NCBI RefSeq assembly: GCF_023278565.1
Contig: NC_064675.1
Span: forward strand, 7,192,001-7,256,000
DNA: 64,000 bases
Direction of reading: 5' to 3'
DNA from: Colletotrichum lupini
Taxonomy: Eukaryota > Ascomycota > Sordariomycetes > Glomerellales > Glomerellaceae
Below the pieces are notes generated by a model that ran no database searches, was not told the origin of the DNA, and worked only from the letters and a program-made list of their open reading frames with translations. Shown one piece after another: positions 44,825 to 57,600 of the stretch. Every line of letters starts with the position of its first letter. Position 1 is the stretch's first letter. A program made the position numbers and the translations under genes.

Positions 44825-47800
44825 TCAGCTACACATGCCGACGCCCATGCGACTCCTGCCAATGCCCATAGACTCCATCCTGCGTGATAAATCATGATTC
44901 TCGCCCGATGAAAACTTTTCCCGCTCCTGCGACGTGCCGTCCTGCTTTTTCTTCTCCTGCGCATGGCCCGGTTCCTCCTGCTTCTGGTCTTGGTCCTGAC
45001 GTTGTTGGCCTTCTTCCTTCTTCGTACCGCGTCCTCGCGGAGGAGCGCGTGAGCGGACAAGAACAGGCAGCTCGTCATCGTCCCCCTCTTCAGAAACAAC
45101 ATCCAAATCATCGTCATCCTTGGGGTCTAGAAAAGGCGACGATGAAGGCTCGTCGTCTCTATAAGTGCCCCCATCTTCTTCCTCATCCTCCTCGTCACGT
45201 CCTTTCAGACTCACAACTGGCTCGCCGCCGGGTAAACCGACCTCACGTGCCTCAAGAGCCTCCGCAATATCCAGAAGCAAGACATCCATCGGACAAATAT
45301 ACGCAACGCGCTTCCGCCCACTCCACGCCAAGACATGCCCGCAAACCCGCCCGTGGGCGCGCTCTACAACCCAAGCGCCGCTGTCTCCGGGAATACCCAT
45401 GGGTTGCTTTTTGCCGCCGCCAGTCAATTCGGCAGGTGTCTCGGTGGCGGCACTGCTGACCTGGTACGTGTGGCTGGGTGTCGTCCGCCCAAAGATTTTG
45501 ACGCTCGTTAGAGCGGGCAGAATGAGGCCCGTTTGCAGGCCGCTGGTACGCGCCATGCACTGCACCTCCAGGCCAGGCAGCGCTGTGGTGGGTGCAACGG
45601 TCATCGGGTGCATAACTTTGCCTTGCTTTGACGGGAATTTCCCGTATGAAGGCGACAGCTGCTTGCTCTGGATTCTGGGTATCGAGTTGTCCTCGGGCAG
45701 TCTCTCCTCGGCGAATTCGAAAAGGGCCCAGTCGATTTCGTGGATGAGTCCGTTCTGCTCCCTCCTTTTGATGCCGCTCGATGCGTAAACCTCGCCAACG
45801 GTAAAGCTGTCCAAATGATCTTCATTTGCTGTCTCGGCTGAAGCATAAAACTCCTCGTCGACGTCGTCCATGGCGGGCTGCGTGATGATGTATCCGTCGC
45901 CACAGCCCGGCTCAACACCAGGAATATCGCCGGGCTGGTCATATTCGCCTTCCGACTCGTCACCACTGTCCTCCTCATCTGACGCATCGCTAGTAACATC
46001 CGTCTCCGAATACGCTTCGGACTCCTCTGATTCCGAAAACTCGCAGGCATAGTCTTCGCCACCGCTGCTTTCTGCCGACGACTCTGCGTACCAGTCGAAA
46101 CGAACGTCTTCAGCATCTCTCGCCATACTACGCATAGTCGGATCCTGAGCTTTCGTGTGCTTGTAGATCTCCTCAGGATCGTCGAGCATGTGGTGGACCG
46201 TCATCCCATACGGCTTGTCGTCGACTAGGACAAGGCCGCCCAAGCTAACGGGCGGCAGGTGGCGGTCCCCCACCCAAGCTCCGATACTTGCGCCATTGCT
46301 TGGGCGCGCTTGAAAATCAGGGTTGGCTGCCTTGACTGCGCCGTCATCATCGTCTTCTTCTTGTGCTGCGCTTCGTTTGGGGTCGCCGGCTTGCTTTCGT
46401 GACCTCAGAACCTGTCCCTTGCAAACCTTCAACCCGAACCCAGACTTGCCCTCGAAAAGCTCGCCCAACTTGCGCGTCAGAATGGCCTTGACTTTGCTGA
46501 CAGACGTACACACAACCAAAACCGTCGGTTGTGTTCTTGTTGGCGAACTGCCGATGGACTCGAGCGAAACTTCGACCGACTCCTCGCGGTTTTTGCGGTA
46601 AAAGTGGCGCAGTGCTTGGTTGACTTGAGGCATCACAAGTGTGTTCCACTTCTCCACAGCATCGGGAGGCAAGGGAATTTGCGGGTAGAGACGGGTCTTG
46701 GGAGACGGTGCCTTGGCAGGTCTTGACTCCGCAGGGAGCTCTACTGGGCCGGCTGTGGTGTTGTTAGTGGCCGAAAGATGCGATCTGCGATGTAGTACTT
46801 ACTTTGACCCTCTTGTCTGGCAAGCTGCCGCTTCTCCTCTGCAGCAGAGGGATATGAACGGCGCGCGGAGCTGGGTTCCGAAATGGGCGTCTTGGTATCA
46901 ACCGAGGAGCCACGAGTGTCGACGATCGGTCGGGTCGCCACCACCTTGACCTCCTTTGAGGGCCCTGAGATGCTCTGACGAGTGGGTGTGCCGATAGGGG
47001 ACACGGAAGTCTTCTTTCCAAGGTCGAGGTTGAGGCGGTCTTCGAGAGAACTAATGTTGTCTAGGATGGCGCACGAGTCGAGGTAGCGCGTCACGCTGAC
47101 CTGCACAGCCGAGAGAAGCTCCTCGTCAGAGGTATTCCCTTGAAGCGACATATCGACCGCCGTCCAGCAGGTCTCTACAGCCCTCTTGTAAAGGGTAGAG
47201 CAACGAATTCCTAGCTGGTTCAACACTGACTCAGGAATTGGCTGATTAGGATCGGGCACGAGGTTATCGAGTTTCGTCCAAAGACCAATAGACAACAGAA
47301 CCATGGCGAGAGAGTACAGATCGAGGATACGAGAGTCCATCTTGTCGTTTATGGGCGATGCCGGGGTGGTGCGAGGGTCCAGGGGGTGTCGGAAAAGGGG
47401 CAGCGATGGCGAGACTGGTTCATCATCTGATGGAGCATCTGGAAACAGATCGAAGGATGAGATGAGAGGCCGGCGAATGTCCACCTCGCCGGGACTCGTG
47501 GTCAAGTCGGGCGTGGACATGTTGCAGAAAGATACGTTCTTGTCGATTATGCAGCCGTGGGTAATACCCCGGGCATGCAAGTCGAATACGGTGTTGACGA
47601 GGTTGGAAGCCAAGCGATACTTGGCCTCCAAGGTCGGCTCAAAGTCTGGTCGCGACAACAAATCGGCGAGCGTGCAAACATTGTAGAGAGGATTTTGCGT
47701 AAAGTTTTCAAAAGAGACGGCGTTGAAGTTGGGCGGGAAGTGATAGACGAGTCCAAGGCGGGCGTGCTCCAAATCCTCGAAATAACCCAGCAGTCTCGGC

Positions 47801-48645
47801 AGGCCGATCCAAGTACCTGGGGCCCTCTGCGAGTCCTGCTGCAAGCCGGCTGACAGCTTCTCAAAGCGCGACATGGGGGGCATGATACCCGTGATGGCGT
47901 ACATGGAGTCGAATGTTGCAAATTCCAACAAGAGCGGTGCAAAGGGTTGGCGGCCAATATGTTGGGATAGATCTGACCAAGCCTGCTTGCTCATGAAGAC
48001 AATATCGCGTGGAGGAAGGTTAACCCTCGACTCGGTCATGGGCTCCGCCTGCATGGACCGAATGTTTGTTAACGTTGTCGGGTCGATTTCTTGAGGCGTC
48101 TGCATCCTGGTGGACTCAAAAGGCCGCAGCTCCTCAGTGGAAGCCATGGACTTTTCAAGCTTGGAACGCGACGACATCTGCGCGGAGGAGCGTGTTCTAG
48201 AAAGGTCGTAAAGTGTGTCGACAGACTGAGTGAGGTCTCCAATGGCATCCGCGAATACTGCCTTGTCCCAAGTTACAAAGGCGGTCTTGCGATCTGCCGA
48301 CTTTTCTGAGACGGTGCCTAGCGGGTTGGTGTAGCTCTTCCATAGCGCATCCAACTCTGATAGCGTCTCCCGAACAGTCGAGAGAATGCTGTGAACAACC
48401 TCACTCAGACCGGCTTTTGATAGTGAGCTATCAATTTCATCTGACTGGTTAGGATCTGTCCACTCGATACCCCACGTTGATACGCGGTCCTTTTGGATGC
48501 GGAGCTTTCTGAACAGTGACTTGATTTCAGGGTCCTCGGGGGCCTTGACTGGTTCCTGAACAAAGTCTGAAGACTTCTTTGTGTCATTATACAGACGACT
48601 CAGGCGCCGCTGCATGTAGCCGCCAGTGGAACGAATGCCTTCCAT
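44825..48645 (-). CDS. HeLo-like / pseudokinase / trypsin-like protease fusion protein
   Basis: Two frames are joined by a 50-bp intron (46802-46753; GTAAGT donor, CACTAAC branch, CACAG acceptor), giving exons 48645-46803 and 46752-44825 and 1256 residues. Residues 38-105 resemble helices 2-4 of the HeLo domain of HET-S-type proteins ('[18 protein letters not shown]', '[11 protein letters not shown]'); the first, membrane-active helix is missing. Residues 210-525 look like the kinase-like module often behind HeLo: hinge '[10 protein letters not shown]', catalytic loop '[15 protein letters not shown]' (HRD changed to H363-G-C365), 'SSFDLF' for DFG and '[18 protein letters not shown]'. No glycine loop is visible, so it is a pseudokinase. 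Residues 775-1110 form a chymotrypsin-fold protease: '[20 protein letters not shown]' (His802), '[11 protein letters not shown]' (Asp955) and '[12 protein letters not shown]' (Ser1072). Acidic inserts separate His from Asp, and the tail is charged. HeLo proteins act in fungal cell death; a cleavage-triggered role is inference. Confidence 0.8.
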
Positions 48646-51600
48646 GTTGGCGGTTGAAACACTGTGCAGGTTAAAGACAAAGAGGTGAGCCCCTCACCAG
48701 CGAGGCGGGGGTGAGATGTGAGGGAGTCGAAGCCAGAGCAAGTGAGCGCAGCTCATGAGAATTAGATAATACGTCTATGAGGAGCTCTTCACAGTAACAT
48801 AATCGGGGACTGTATTGGCAAGGCGGCTCTAAGGAAGGACCGGAGGTGATGATGAGAAGTCGGGACTCGGGGTCGGCGCTGTGAATATCGGAAGCGGATG
48901 GGCCAGGCTGTGCGGGCGGCGGGGCTCAGTTGGCGGGTGAATTGCGACTGTGAGTGGTCGCTGGACGTGAACGGGGGTACGTATACAGCAGTCCGCAGCG
49001 CAGAGGAGCTGAAGTGAGCGATTACGCGGCTAGAGATGCTTGCGTAAGTAAGTTTGTGAGTGTCGTGATAATAATAGATGGTTCCAACACTCTTTTGGCT
49101 TGTTGGTTTGACTATTCGTGAGATGGCCAGCCTTGTTGATGAAGTGAAGGGAAGCAAGCAAGCAAGCAAGCAAACAAGTGCGAGGCAAGAAAGTAAAAAG
49201 AGGGAAGAAGATTGCATCCAACACTCGTGGGCCCCGTCGTGGTCATCAAGGAGTCCAAGAATGTACTCCGTAGGCACGTAGAATATGGGCGCCAGCGAGT
49301 GGATGGAGGCCGAGGGGTGCTAAGGTATGGTAGGGGACCAGGTGCGACCAAAGATCCAACCTAAGCCAAGCAGAGACCCGAGACGGCGGGAAGAAGGATT
49401 GAATTATTTCGGTGCCTACAGACCACAGTTTAGGTACGGACGGTCTTTTCCCTTTCCTGTCGATAATCCCATCAGGTATCCGTCCACGCTATCCGTACTC
49501 CGTACACCGTACGGACGGGCCCTGCCACTGCCTGCTTAGAAGGGACAGCGAATGGAATACGGTACCTGTACTGAGAGGCGGAGACTGGGTTGACTGGCTG
49601 GACGGTGGTTCAAATTGTGGCTTGATGTTGGTGATGGCGATGCCGTCGGGTGGATGTTGATGAGATGAGGAATTGGGGCCCCCCGCCAATTGTGTCGTGG
49701 GAAAATGTGCGACATTCGATTGCGATGCGCTGCACTGCGACGGAAGGTGCGCGCGGGCTGCTTGCGGTGTCACTCCTGCCGATTGCTGGCTGGCTGGAAA
49801 TGCTGCTGCCTGAAGGAGGAGGAGCGCCTTTGGGACTCGCTTGCCTCGCTTGTCTCGCTCGTTTCGGCCAGCCCCATATATATAGAGAGCGTTATTGGCC
49901 ATAAGAATCCTGGAGCCTGCGATGTGGGCCCCTCCCGGGCAATCGGGGCTGAACTTGCCGGGGGCAACAGTACGTACCTTCTGTACCTCAACCTTCCTTT
50001 TGCCATCAACCTCCTCTCGCACCTCTCACCTCTCACCCAGTATTGAACACTCACTCATATTGCATTGACAAAACTGATTCAACATGGAGAGCCAATAATT
50101 CTGGATCTTGGCACTCGAATGTACGAGAGCACCATTCAGGAAGCAGATACTCCAGGGCCCACTGCTTCTCCCCTCCAAGACACGTTGGCGTTGGGCGATT
50201 ATCTCGAATCAGGTCCTCACATGTTCATTCTCGAATAACGAAAGAGGAAAACGCAGAGTCCAGCACACGTCTTTGCCCAGTTTGTCCCAGGAATATACGA
50301 TACTCCGTATTGACTCACCCGTTTCCCCTCCCAATGGGCTTCTCTTATATGGCAATCCACTTGTCCATAAGATACGGATACGCTACGTCTGATCAGCACG
50401 CACATCCTCGGGAACCGCATCGAACTAAGGCTCGGACTACTTAGCCCACCACTGACGCCCGACGTTGGCTGCTCTCTGATCAGCCATCAGCATCCTCCAC
50501 ACTGAAGCATGAGTAAGCTGAGGCTCGTTTTACCGTCTTAGTGTCCCTCATCCTGGCTAGCATCCCAAGAAACACCCGGCAGCGCCAGCAGTGCAGAAGA
50601 GCTGAGCAGCTTAGAGCGGACCGCTACCTGTGCTAACCCTGCCGCCATCGACGGCTGCCTTGCCCAGTTTTGCTGTGCTCTCACACAATTCTCGTTCTCT
50701 CTTTCGCTCTAGTGTACGAGAACCCCATACAGAGTATGGATACTGCAGACTATTGCTGGGCGTCTGGACGGAGTCCGCGTCCGTCATTCATGGATCAAGG
50801 CGCTTCAGGCTTCGGCACCAAACTCACCTTACCTACTTTGGCTGCTCAATGGACCAGGCGACTAGGTCTGGAATACACGTACCAACGGATCGTGGAGGTT
50901 TGGACGGGGGACCTGTCACTGACTTTCTTGGCATCCAGGCACATTGAGGCGTCTCCCCTTCCCTCGTCATGGGCTCAAGTTCCTCCTTTGCTCGCCAATT
51001 CCTTCCTCCTATTAATGGAAAATAACTTCCAGACGGGAACTTGAGTATCCGTACCAAATACACGTAATACCTTACAGACAGACTCTTCAACCTGGGCAGA
51101 CAACGGCTCCGTCACAGACGTCCATCTCACCACGGTACTTGGCGCTGCCTTTCCGTCCCTAGGTTCCGCTCCCAGGATGGTCGTTGGCGTCCTCCTCTTT
51201 TTTTATTTGGCTGCCTAAACACTAAAAACCTCGTCGAGTGAGAGGCACCCACATTATCTCCGACACCACTACCGCAGACTGCAGTAATCGCCTTTTCCTT
51301 ATCCACATCGCGGCACCCGGCAGCTTTAATTGCCCATCCATCCCCGGTTGGAATGACAGACTTTCGTCAAGGGGCCCCCTCCTCGAGTCCTCATACTACG
51401 TAGACTCCTTGAAGAGGGGCTTTCGTACTGACTACGAACACTCGTACTCTGGAAAGATCCGTCACTAGCTTATTCCTCGCGGTGGCCCCAGCAGGGTTAG
51501 GCCAGAGACTGACAGGAGCCATCAACACATCGACGACTCGATCTTCTGCTCGCCCAACTCGTCACGTCGGTTGTCTTCCAAGATGACGGTAGATCCTTAT

Positions 51601-54451
51601 AATCTAAGGAACTTTCCGTGAACGATTCCAACGTCTTCTCTCCCTGTCTGATTCCCAAACTCCAGGTGGCGGAAAGAGAGACACTCGGGGGCCCACGATA
51701 CGCTCGGTCCGACTATCAAGCACCACAAACGCGGGGCAAAGGGAAAAAGACATGTTGGAAATAATTCTGCTGCCTGCTCGGCGGATGTGAGACTCCAGCT
51801 CGCAAGTAACTGACTGAAAACTCCGTACACCCTTTGCGAGCGGGCGAATCTAAAGGCTTCCCGCTTGCCCCATTCATTCGCTTCTGCAAGGTCAGCATGG
51901 GGGACCTGGCCAGTGCCATTTCTACATGAAATGCCTCTGAATCTGATTGAAGAACATTTATCAAGACTTGTAGCAACTGTATTTGCACGATCCTCCTCAA
52001 AGGCTCAATTTCTCCAAGGGGAAATGTCAACTGCGGACTCTTTAAGTCAAGCTTGGCGATCCTGAACGTGAAAGACATGACTCTGCAGACCAATAGATCA
52101 TCCATCATGACCTGTCCAGCTCCAAGAGAATAATCCAAGATGAACAGTTCTCTATTTGATTCTTATTGTGACATTCAAATCGCGGGTCTCGCCATGGCGG
52201 TGTGTGTCAAGATAGGGGAACCTGTGTCACCTCATCGCTCTTTATCTCGCTGCCTTGTGTTGAGTAACGCGGAACTCCATCATGGCTTGTACATGGCCAT
52301 GAATCCGCTGTAGATCACGCATATGTTCCACCCCTTCGTGGGATCCTGTACCGCTTCGGCGGCGGGAAAGGTCACTACTTGATGCGCTCCAAGGTAGCTG
52401 TCCGGGGGATTCTCCAACTCAAACCCAAAAACAGGCCGGTCTGGGCCGCGACCGGAAACCGGTGTCTGGCCCTGTGACACCTGAATATTGAAAGATTCAG
52501 GCAGCGAGGAGACGCCATTCATTATTGCCCATTGATCGCGATTCGCTCTGGAGGCAAGAAGGTGACGGTTAGAAGCTAAATGCCGTGCAAACCTTCTCAA
52601 GAAGCAGGCCCAAGGTACTGCGTAAAAGGAACATGATCAAGTATTCATCAGGTATATAGCACTCTACGTGTCCTCCATAATTCAGGTCCAACCTATACAA
52701 TCAGGAATATGAGTATTACACATCTTGATTTTGTATACTGTAACCTTGGACAACGCTGAGATGTCGACGGATAATACCTACGCCGATTCCTGATGGGCGG
52801 GCTGGCCGGGCCAAGGTGACGTTGGTGAGGAGCATAAAATGCCCCTGAGGTAAAGGGTGATGTATTCGGTTATCCCATACCATCACAGTCGCTTCATTTA
52901 GCTTTACTCCGATTCAAGGTAGCTATGTCAATTTCATCGTACCTTTACAGCAAAGTTGCAAAAGATGAAAGACAATTTCATGCATGATGCTTTGGTTCGT
53001 CAGTATGAGCGAGTTTCTCAACTTCTCGCTCTTCCCCTCTTGCAAGCGGGAAACCAGCAACGTCCAAAGGACATGGCTCCCCTGTTCTCGAGCACCCTGA
53101 ATTGAGTGTAAATGACTACCAAAATATAGATACACCTGGTATCTGATATAGGGGCGATTTACGAAGGATTCAAGGAGGCTCTCTACTAGGCCCAATGTAA
53201 AACGGATGCAAGGAAGCTGTTCATGACAAAACAAAAGAAGCTCGAGGCAGCAGCCCGTGGAAGCGGAACAATATCCCAGTCCTATCCTCGATATTTCATA
53301 TTGCACCATGCGGTCTCGGGGACATGTGAAGCAAACCTCCTGGCCATGACGGGGTATCAAGGTGGGCGCGCGGGGCAGGCGGTATACTATGTATTGATGT
53401 ATTTTGTAAAGACATCAAATTCATCAACGAGTAAGAGAAATGTCAAGACCCTTCTGATTATGAATCCATCTGATATATCTTTCTCTTCCTGTAGCTCAAC
53501 CTTGACATGGCAACTAACCCCCCCTCCCCAGGACATCCCAGGCATCTCGACGTGAACAAATTCAGACTTCGCCTCCAACCACAGCCTCCATCCACGATAT
53601 CTTGATCACACCAGCGTCCTTTCAAGAAAGGGGGACTCGGGAGCGGACTGAGGGGGGCAGGCATATCGTAATATGACTAACGCAATGAATCGGCTTTGAA
53701 AGCCAGCTGACCGTTCGCCTTGCTGAAGACTTCGCATCCAGGGGTTCCCGTTCACACACACTACTCCGAGGCAGTGGAAATTGACATCATCATCGCGTCG
53801 TCAACCAAGTCTGGACAAACCCCTTTCCCAGTGAGTGATGACACAAACCTACCCTTTAAAAGTGAGCCTGTCTCATGTCGACAGATGGGAGCTGTCAAAA
53901 CAGTATCCATCGCCGGAAAATGTAGGTATTTCATCATGGACTCACGCACTCCGTTCGCATCACCCGCCCAAGAGTTTCATCATGTCAATATTCACAGGCA
54001 GTGCTCCGTTCGAATCAAATCTTTTCTTTTCACAAACTGTAATTATACAGACAGACATAACACGTGAGCATACATAAACGTAAAGGTGAAATAGTATTGG
54101 GCCAGCCGGTCATTGTATCCCCGAAGAACCGCGATCCCAGTTTCCCACTGTCAAAACGCCAGCTCCGTGCCCTGCCACATTGTACCACAAGTCAGCCTCG
54201 TCTTTACCTTACCTCCTCCTTTGCTCCTCCACCTCCAACGCGTGAAATAGGAATCAGATGCTAAATGTCTTTTTGTGAAGAAACGTAGCGACGAACAACA
54301 ATTTTCATGGCTTCAGGAAAGGCGCTAGAAAGTAGCCAGACGAGGGCAGGACAGAAAAGAAAATTTTTGAGACTAGTCGGCCACGATACTCGAGGCGCGA
54401 GGGTATCTGGTACGTAAAAGAGCGTGATGGAAGTATTTGCCTCTTCAGGCG

Positions 54452-54452
<1 letters not shown>
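48646..54452. other. Long gene-free stretch (5.8 kb)
   Basis: Upstream of the HeLo-protease gene and downstream of the ER-anchored repeat protein. It contains an (AAGC)5 microsatellite at 49152-49171 and four copies of ACTCCGTA (49265, 49497, 50302, 51820). No frame has convincing protein character. The best is a minus-strand frame at 52600-52280 ending 'GWNICVIYSGFMAMYKP', which lacks an ATG at its open end and could be an exon of an unmodelled small gene. Otherwise nothing is seen. Confidence 0.45.
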
Positions 54453-54484
<32 letters not shown>

Positions 54485-54590
54485 TTTTGGGTTTTTTTCG
54501 TGTTGTTTTGGGGTTTTGTGGTTTGGTGTGGGGGGGGGGGGGGGGGGTGGGGGGGGGGGGGGGGGGGGGGAGGTGGTGGGGGGGGGGGGG
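54453..54590. repeat. Poly-G / G-T low-complexity tract
   Basis: Runs of 30 G (54453-54482), 18 G (54530-54547), 22 G (54549-54570) and 13 G (54578-54590), separated by G/T-only sequence. It lies 84-221 bp beyond the stop of the following minus-strand gene. It may be a true G-quadruplex-forming tract or an assembly/sequencing artefact. Confidence 0.9.
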
Positions 54591-54673
54591 TTGAGATGAT
54601 TTCGTGTGCTATTACTCATGTAATCGTATGTGTTCATGGTATTTCAGGAGGTGTTGGATGTGCTATGAGCTGT

Positions 54674-57600
54674 TTACAACTCATCACGGACGTGCTGAAC
54701 GGTCTCCTTGACGGCATCCGTCACAGCCGAGGCAGCGGAAGACACAGTTGCGGAAGCAGCACTGGCAATGCTGGCAGCGGAGGCGATGCCCGTGGAGTAG
54801 GCGGCCTGCAAGCGAGCCAGGACGCTCTCGGAGACGGTAGGCTCCTTGCCCACAAGGAGCTCAGAGACGAGCTTGCTCATGTCCTCGTACTGCTTGGCAG
54901 CTTGGACCTGCGCGGCAGCGAGACTCTCGACAACAGCGGCAGTAGCCTGCGAGGCGTACTGTCCGGCGCCACTGTAGGCGTTATCGTACCATGCGGTGGG
55001 AGTGGGCTTGCCGTAGATCTGAACGCTGGCGCGGCTGACAACAGCCTCCCAGGTGTCAGAAACACCCTTCTCAATGGCCTGCGCAGCATCGACAACCTCC
55101 TGGACACCTGCGGACACGGAATCGCTGACGATGGAAGCAGCCGCCGAGAACCCGTCGCTGACCGCAGAAGCGACAGCCATAGCTTCCTTTTGCGCGCCGG
55201 AGGCCACCGCATCAGCCGAGCGGGTGGCAACTGATGCAGCTGAGGATGCAGCCGAAGATGCGGTACCGGCAATGTTAGTTGGGGTGGAGGTAGCAGTCGC
55301 GGAGCTCATGGCAGCCGAGGCGGCGGCCATGAATTCAGAGTAACGTGCGTGAGCCACACCGAGGCCGGCGTAGTAGTTGTATTTGGCCTGCTCGAGAAGC
55401 TTGTCGACGGTGGAAGTGGGAGTGGCGGTAGCTAGGCCGAGCTTAATCTTGGCGCTCTCGTACTGCTGCTCAGCCGCCAAACGTCCTTCGTTCAAACGCT
55501 GCATTGCGATAGCCTTGACGCTGGACCAGTCGTACGAGGGAGTAGGCTTGGCAGCCACGGTGCCGTAAAGGGCATTCGAGGCGGCCTTGACAGCTTCGTC
55601 ATACTTGGCACTCGCTGACGCGATGGCAGCTGCATAGATGCCAGAGGCAGACGCCACCAGCTTCTCAGCCGTGGGCTGGGGGGTGCCGTAGATCTTAATG
55701 GAGATGGCGGCGCTGGCGGACGAGTACTGCTCAGATGCCTTAGAGACAGCGGCGGAGTAGGCCTCTTGAGCTCTAGACGAAATACTCTCCTCGTCTTCGT
55801 CGTCATCCAAGATGGGAACCCGGCTGGGCACGGATTGGGCGGCAGCTCCCAGAAAAGCCGGCTTCACAGACTCGGTGGCTGCAGCAACAGGCTTATCCTC
55901 GACCGACTCAGAGATGATCTCCTCTTCCAACTTCTCTCCAGGCACGGCATTCTCTTCATCGCCTGCAGGCGACGTTCCATCGTTATCGACGATGTAGGTC
56001 TGGTCCTGACCAGGGATGATGGTGGACGCCAGGTCGGGCTCCGAAGCAACGCTGGAAGAGCTGCCGGACACAGCGCTGGAAACTTGGCTAGCGGCGCTGC
56101 TGACGGACTCGGACACAGCGGAAGAAACAGCGGGAATGGCACTGCTCACACTTTCCTTGACCTCGCTGGCGACACTGCTGACAGAGCTCGCGGCCCCGGC
56201 CTCGTTGAGATTGGAGGCGGGGGACTTGTCTTCGATGACGCTGGCAGCAGACTCTAGAGGATCTTCCTCGGGGATGGAGATTGCTTCGGAAGCGGTGGCG
56301 GCAGCTTCAGCAGCAGAGGCCTCAGCAAGCTTGGCGGCCTCAGCAGCAGCGAGCTCAGCTTCACGCGCACGATCGGCTTCCTCGGCAGCAAGGCGCGCCG
56401 TCTCACTGTCGAAGTTGTCGGAGGAGTCCTTTGCAGCGAGCTTCCAGAGACCGACCTGCTTGAGCCTGGCGAGTTCCTGGGCTGCAGATTGAGCGACAGC
56501 CATACCGGAATCCTCAACTTCGTTAGAAGCCTCGCGGGCTGCCTCTAGGCCGGGATGAGTGATGATGAGCTTCTTCAGATCGCTCATCCACTCGGCGAAG
56601 CGGTCCTTCAGCTCGTGGTACTTGGCCCAATCTTTGTAGGTGATGCCGTCCATCCATGCCCACTTCATTCCAATACGCTGAAGGGCAAGGTCGCGAATAC
56701 TCTCGAGGATCTTGAAGTGGGTATCGGCCGCCTCAGAGACGGAGCTTTCGATTTCAGCCTCGTACTCGGCCTTCCAGGCACGGATCTTTTGAGCCTTCTC
56801 CTTGACGTTGAGACCAGCCTTGCGGACACTGGTGAGCAGCTCATCTTGGGCGGATTCTGGGGCATCAACAGACTTCTGGACGAGCTTGATGATTTGCTTT
56901 TGCAGAGCGTCAACCTCAGACTTGGCAGCATCCTGAAGCTCGGTGACAAGGGTTCTGCCCTGTCCATGCGCTCTCTCCTTGATGACGCGCTGGGAGATCT
57001 CCTCAACGCGATCTTCGATTTCAGAAGCACCCTCGTCAGCTGCCTTGGCGAACTTGGCCTGCCAGCTGCTCAGGTCTTCGATAACAGTCTCTCTGGCGGT
57101 CTTGCGAATGTCGGACTCATTCTCGCCAGGCGGGGGCGCATGAACCTGCTCAGAGTGGTCGTGTTGGGCCACCTCGGATGCATCGGGAATGTGAGCGCTC
57201 TCAATGGCCGTGGACGCCTTCTCAGTGGCCGATGAAACTACCGAGGAAGCAGACGAGGAGAGGGACGAGGCCGTAGAAGCCGCGGGCTTTGTGAAGGAAG
57301 AAGCCTTGGCAGAACCACTGTACACAGCACTGGTAAATGAGTGGTCTTTAAGCAATAGGAGAAGAGTGTATCGCTTTCTTCTTACCTCTCGGAGACGTTT
57401 TCGAGCGACCCCTTGGTCTTGTTCTTGTAGCGGCCGAGACGCTGTCCTATCCTAGCTAGCTGAGGCTCGACATTCTCAATGTACAAAACCCGGAACTGGG
57501 GCCAAACAGTGGCATCGAGGAAGCTGTAGGTCTTGTTCCATGCCCAGTAGGCAGAAGGGACAGCCGTCTCGGTGGTAAACTGAGAGGCGACGGCGTAGCC

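Noticed and set aside
46741..48645. Separate 634-residue gene ending at TAG 46743-46741
   Set aside because: The last 20 codons are intronic; a canonical donor, branch and acceptor join it in frame to the protease part.
52280..52600. Minus-strand frame ending 'GWNICVIYSGFMAMYKP'
   Set aside because: Protein-like but has no ATG at its open end, and no upstream exon could be joined in frame with good splice sites.
54437..55234. 265-codon plus-strand frame through the poly-G tract
   Set aside because: Starts with poly-glycine from the G runs and continues antisense to the large repeat protein.
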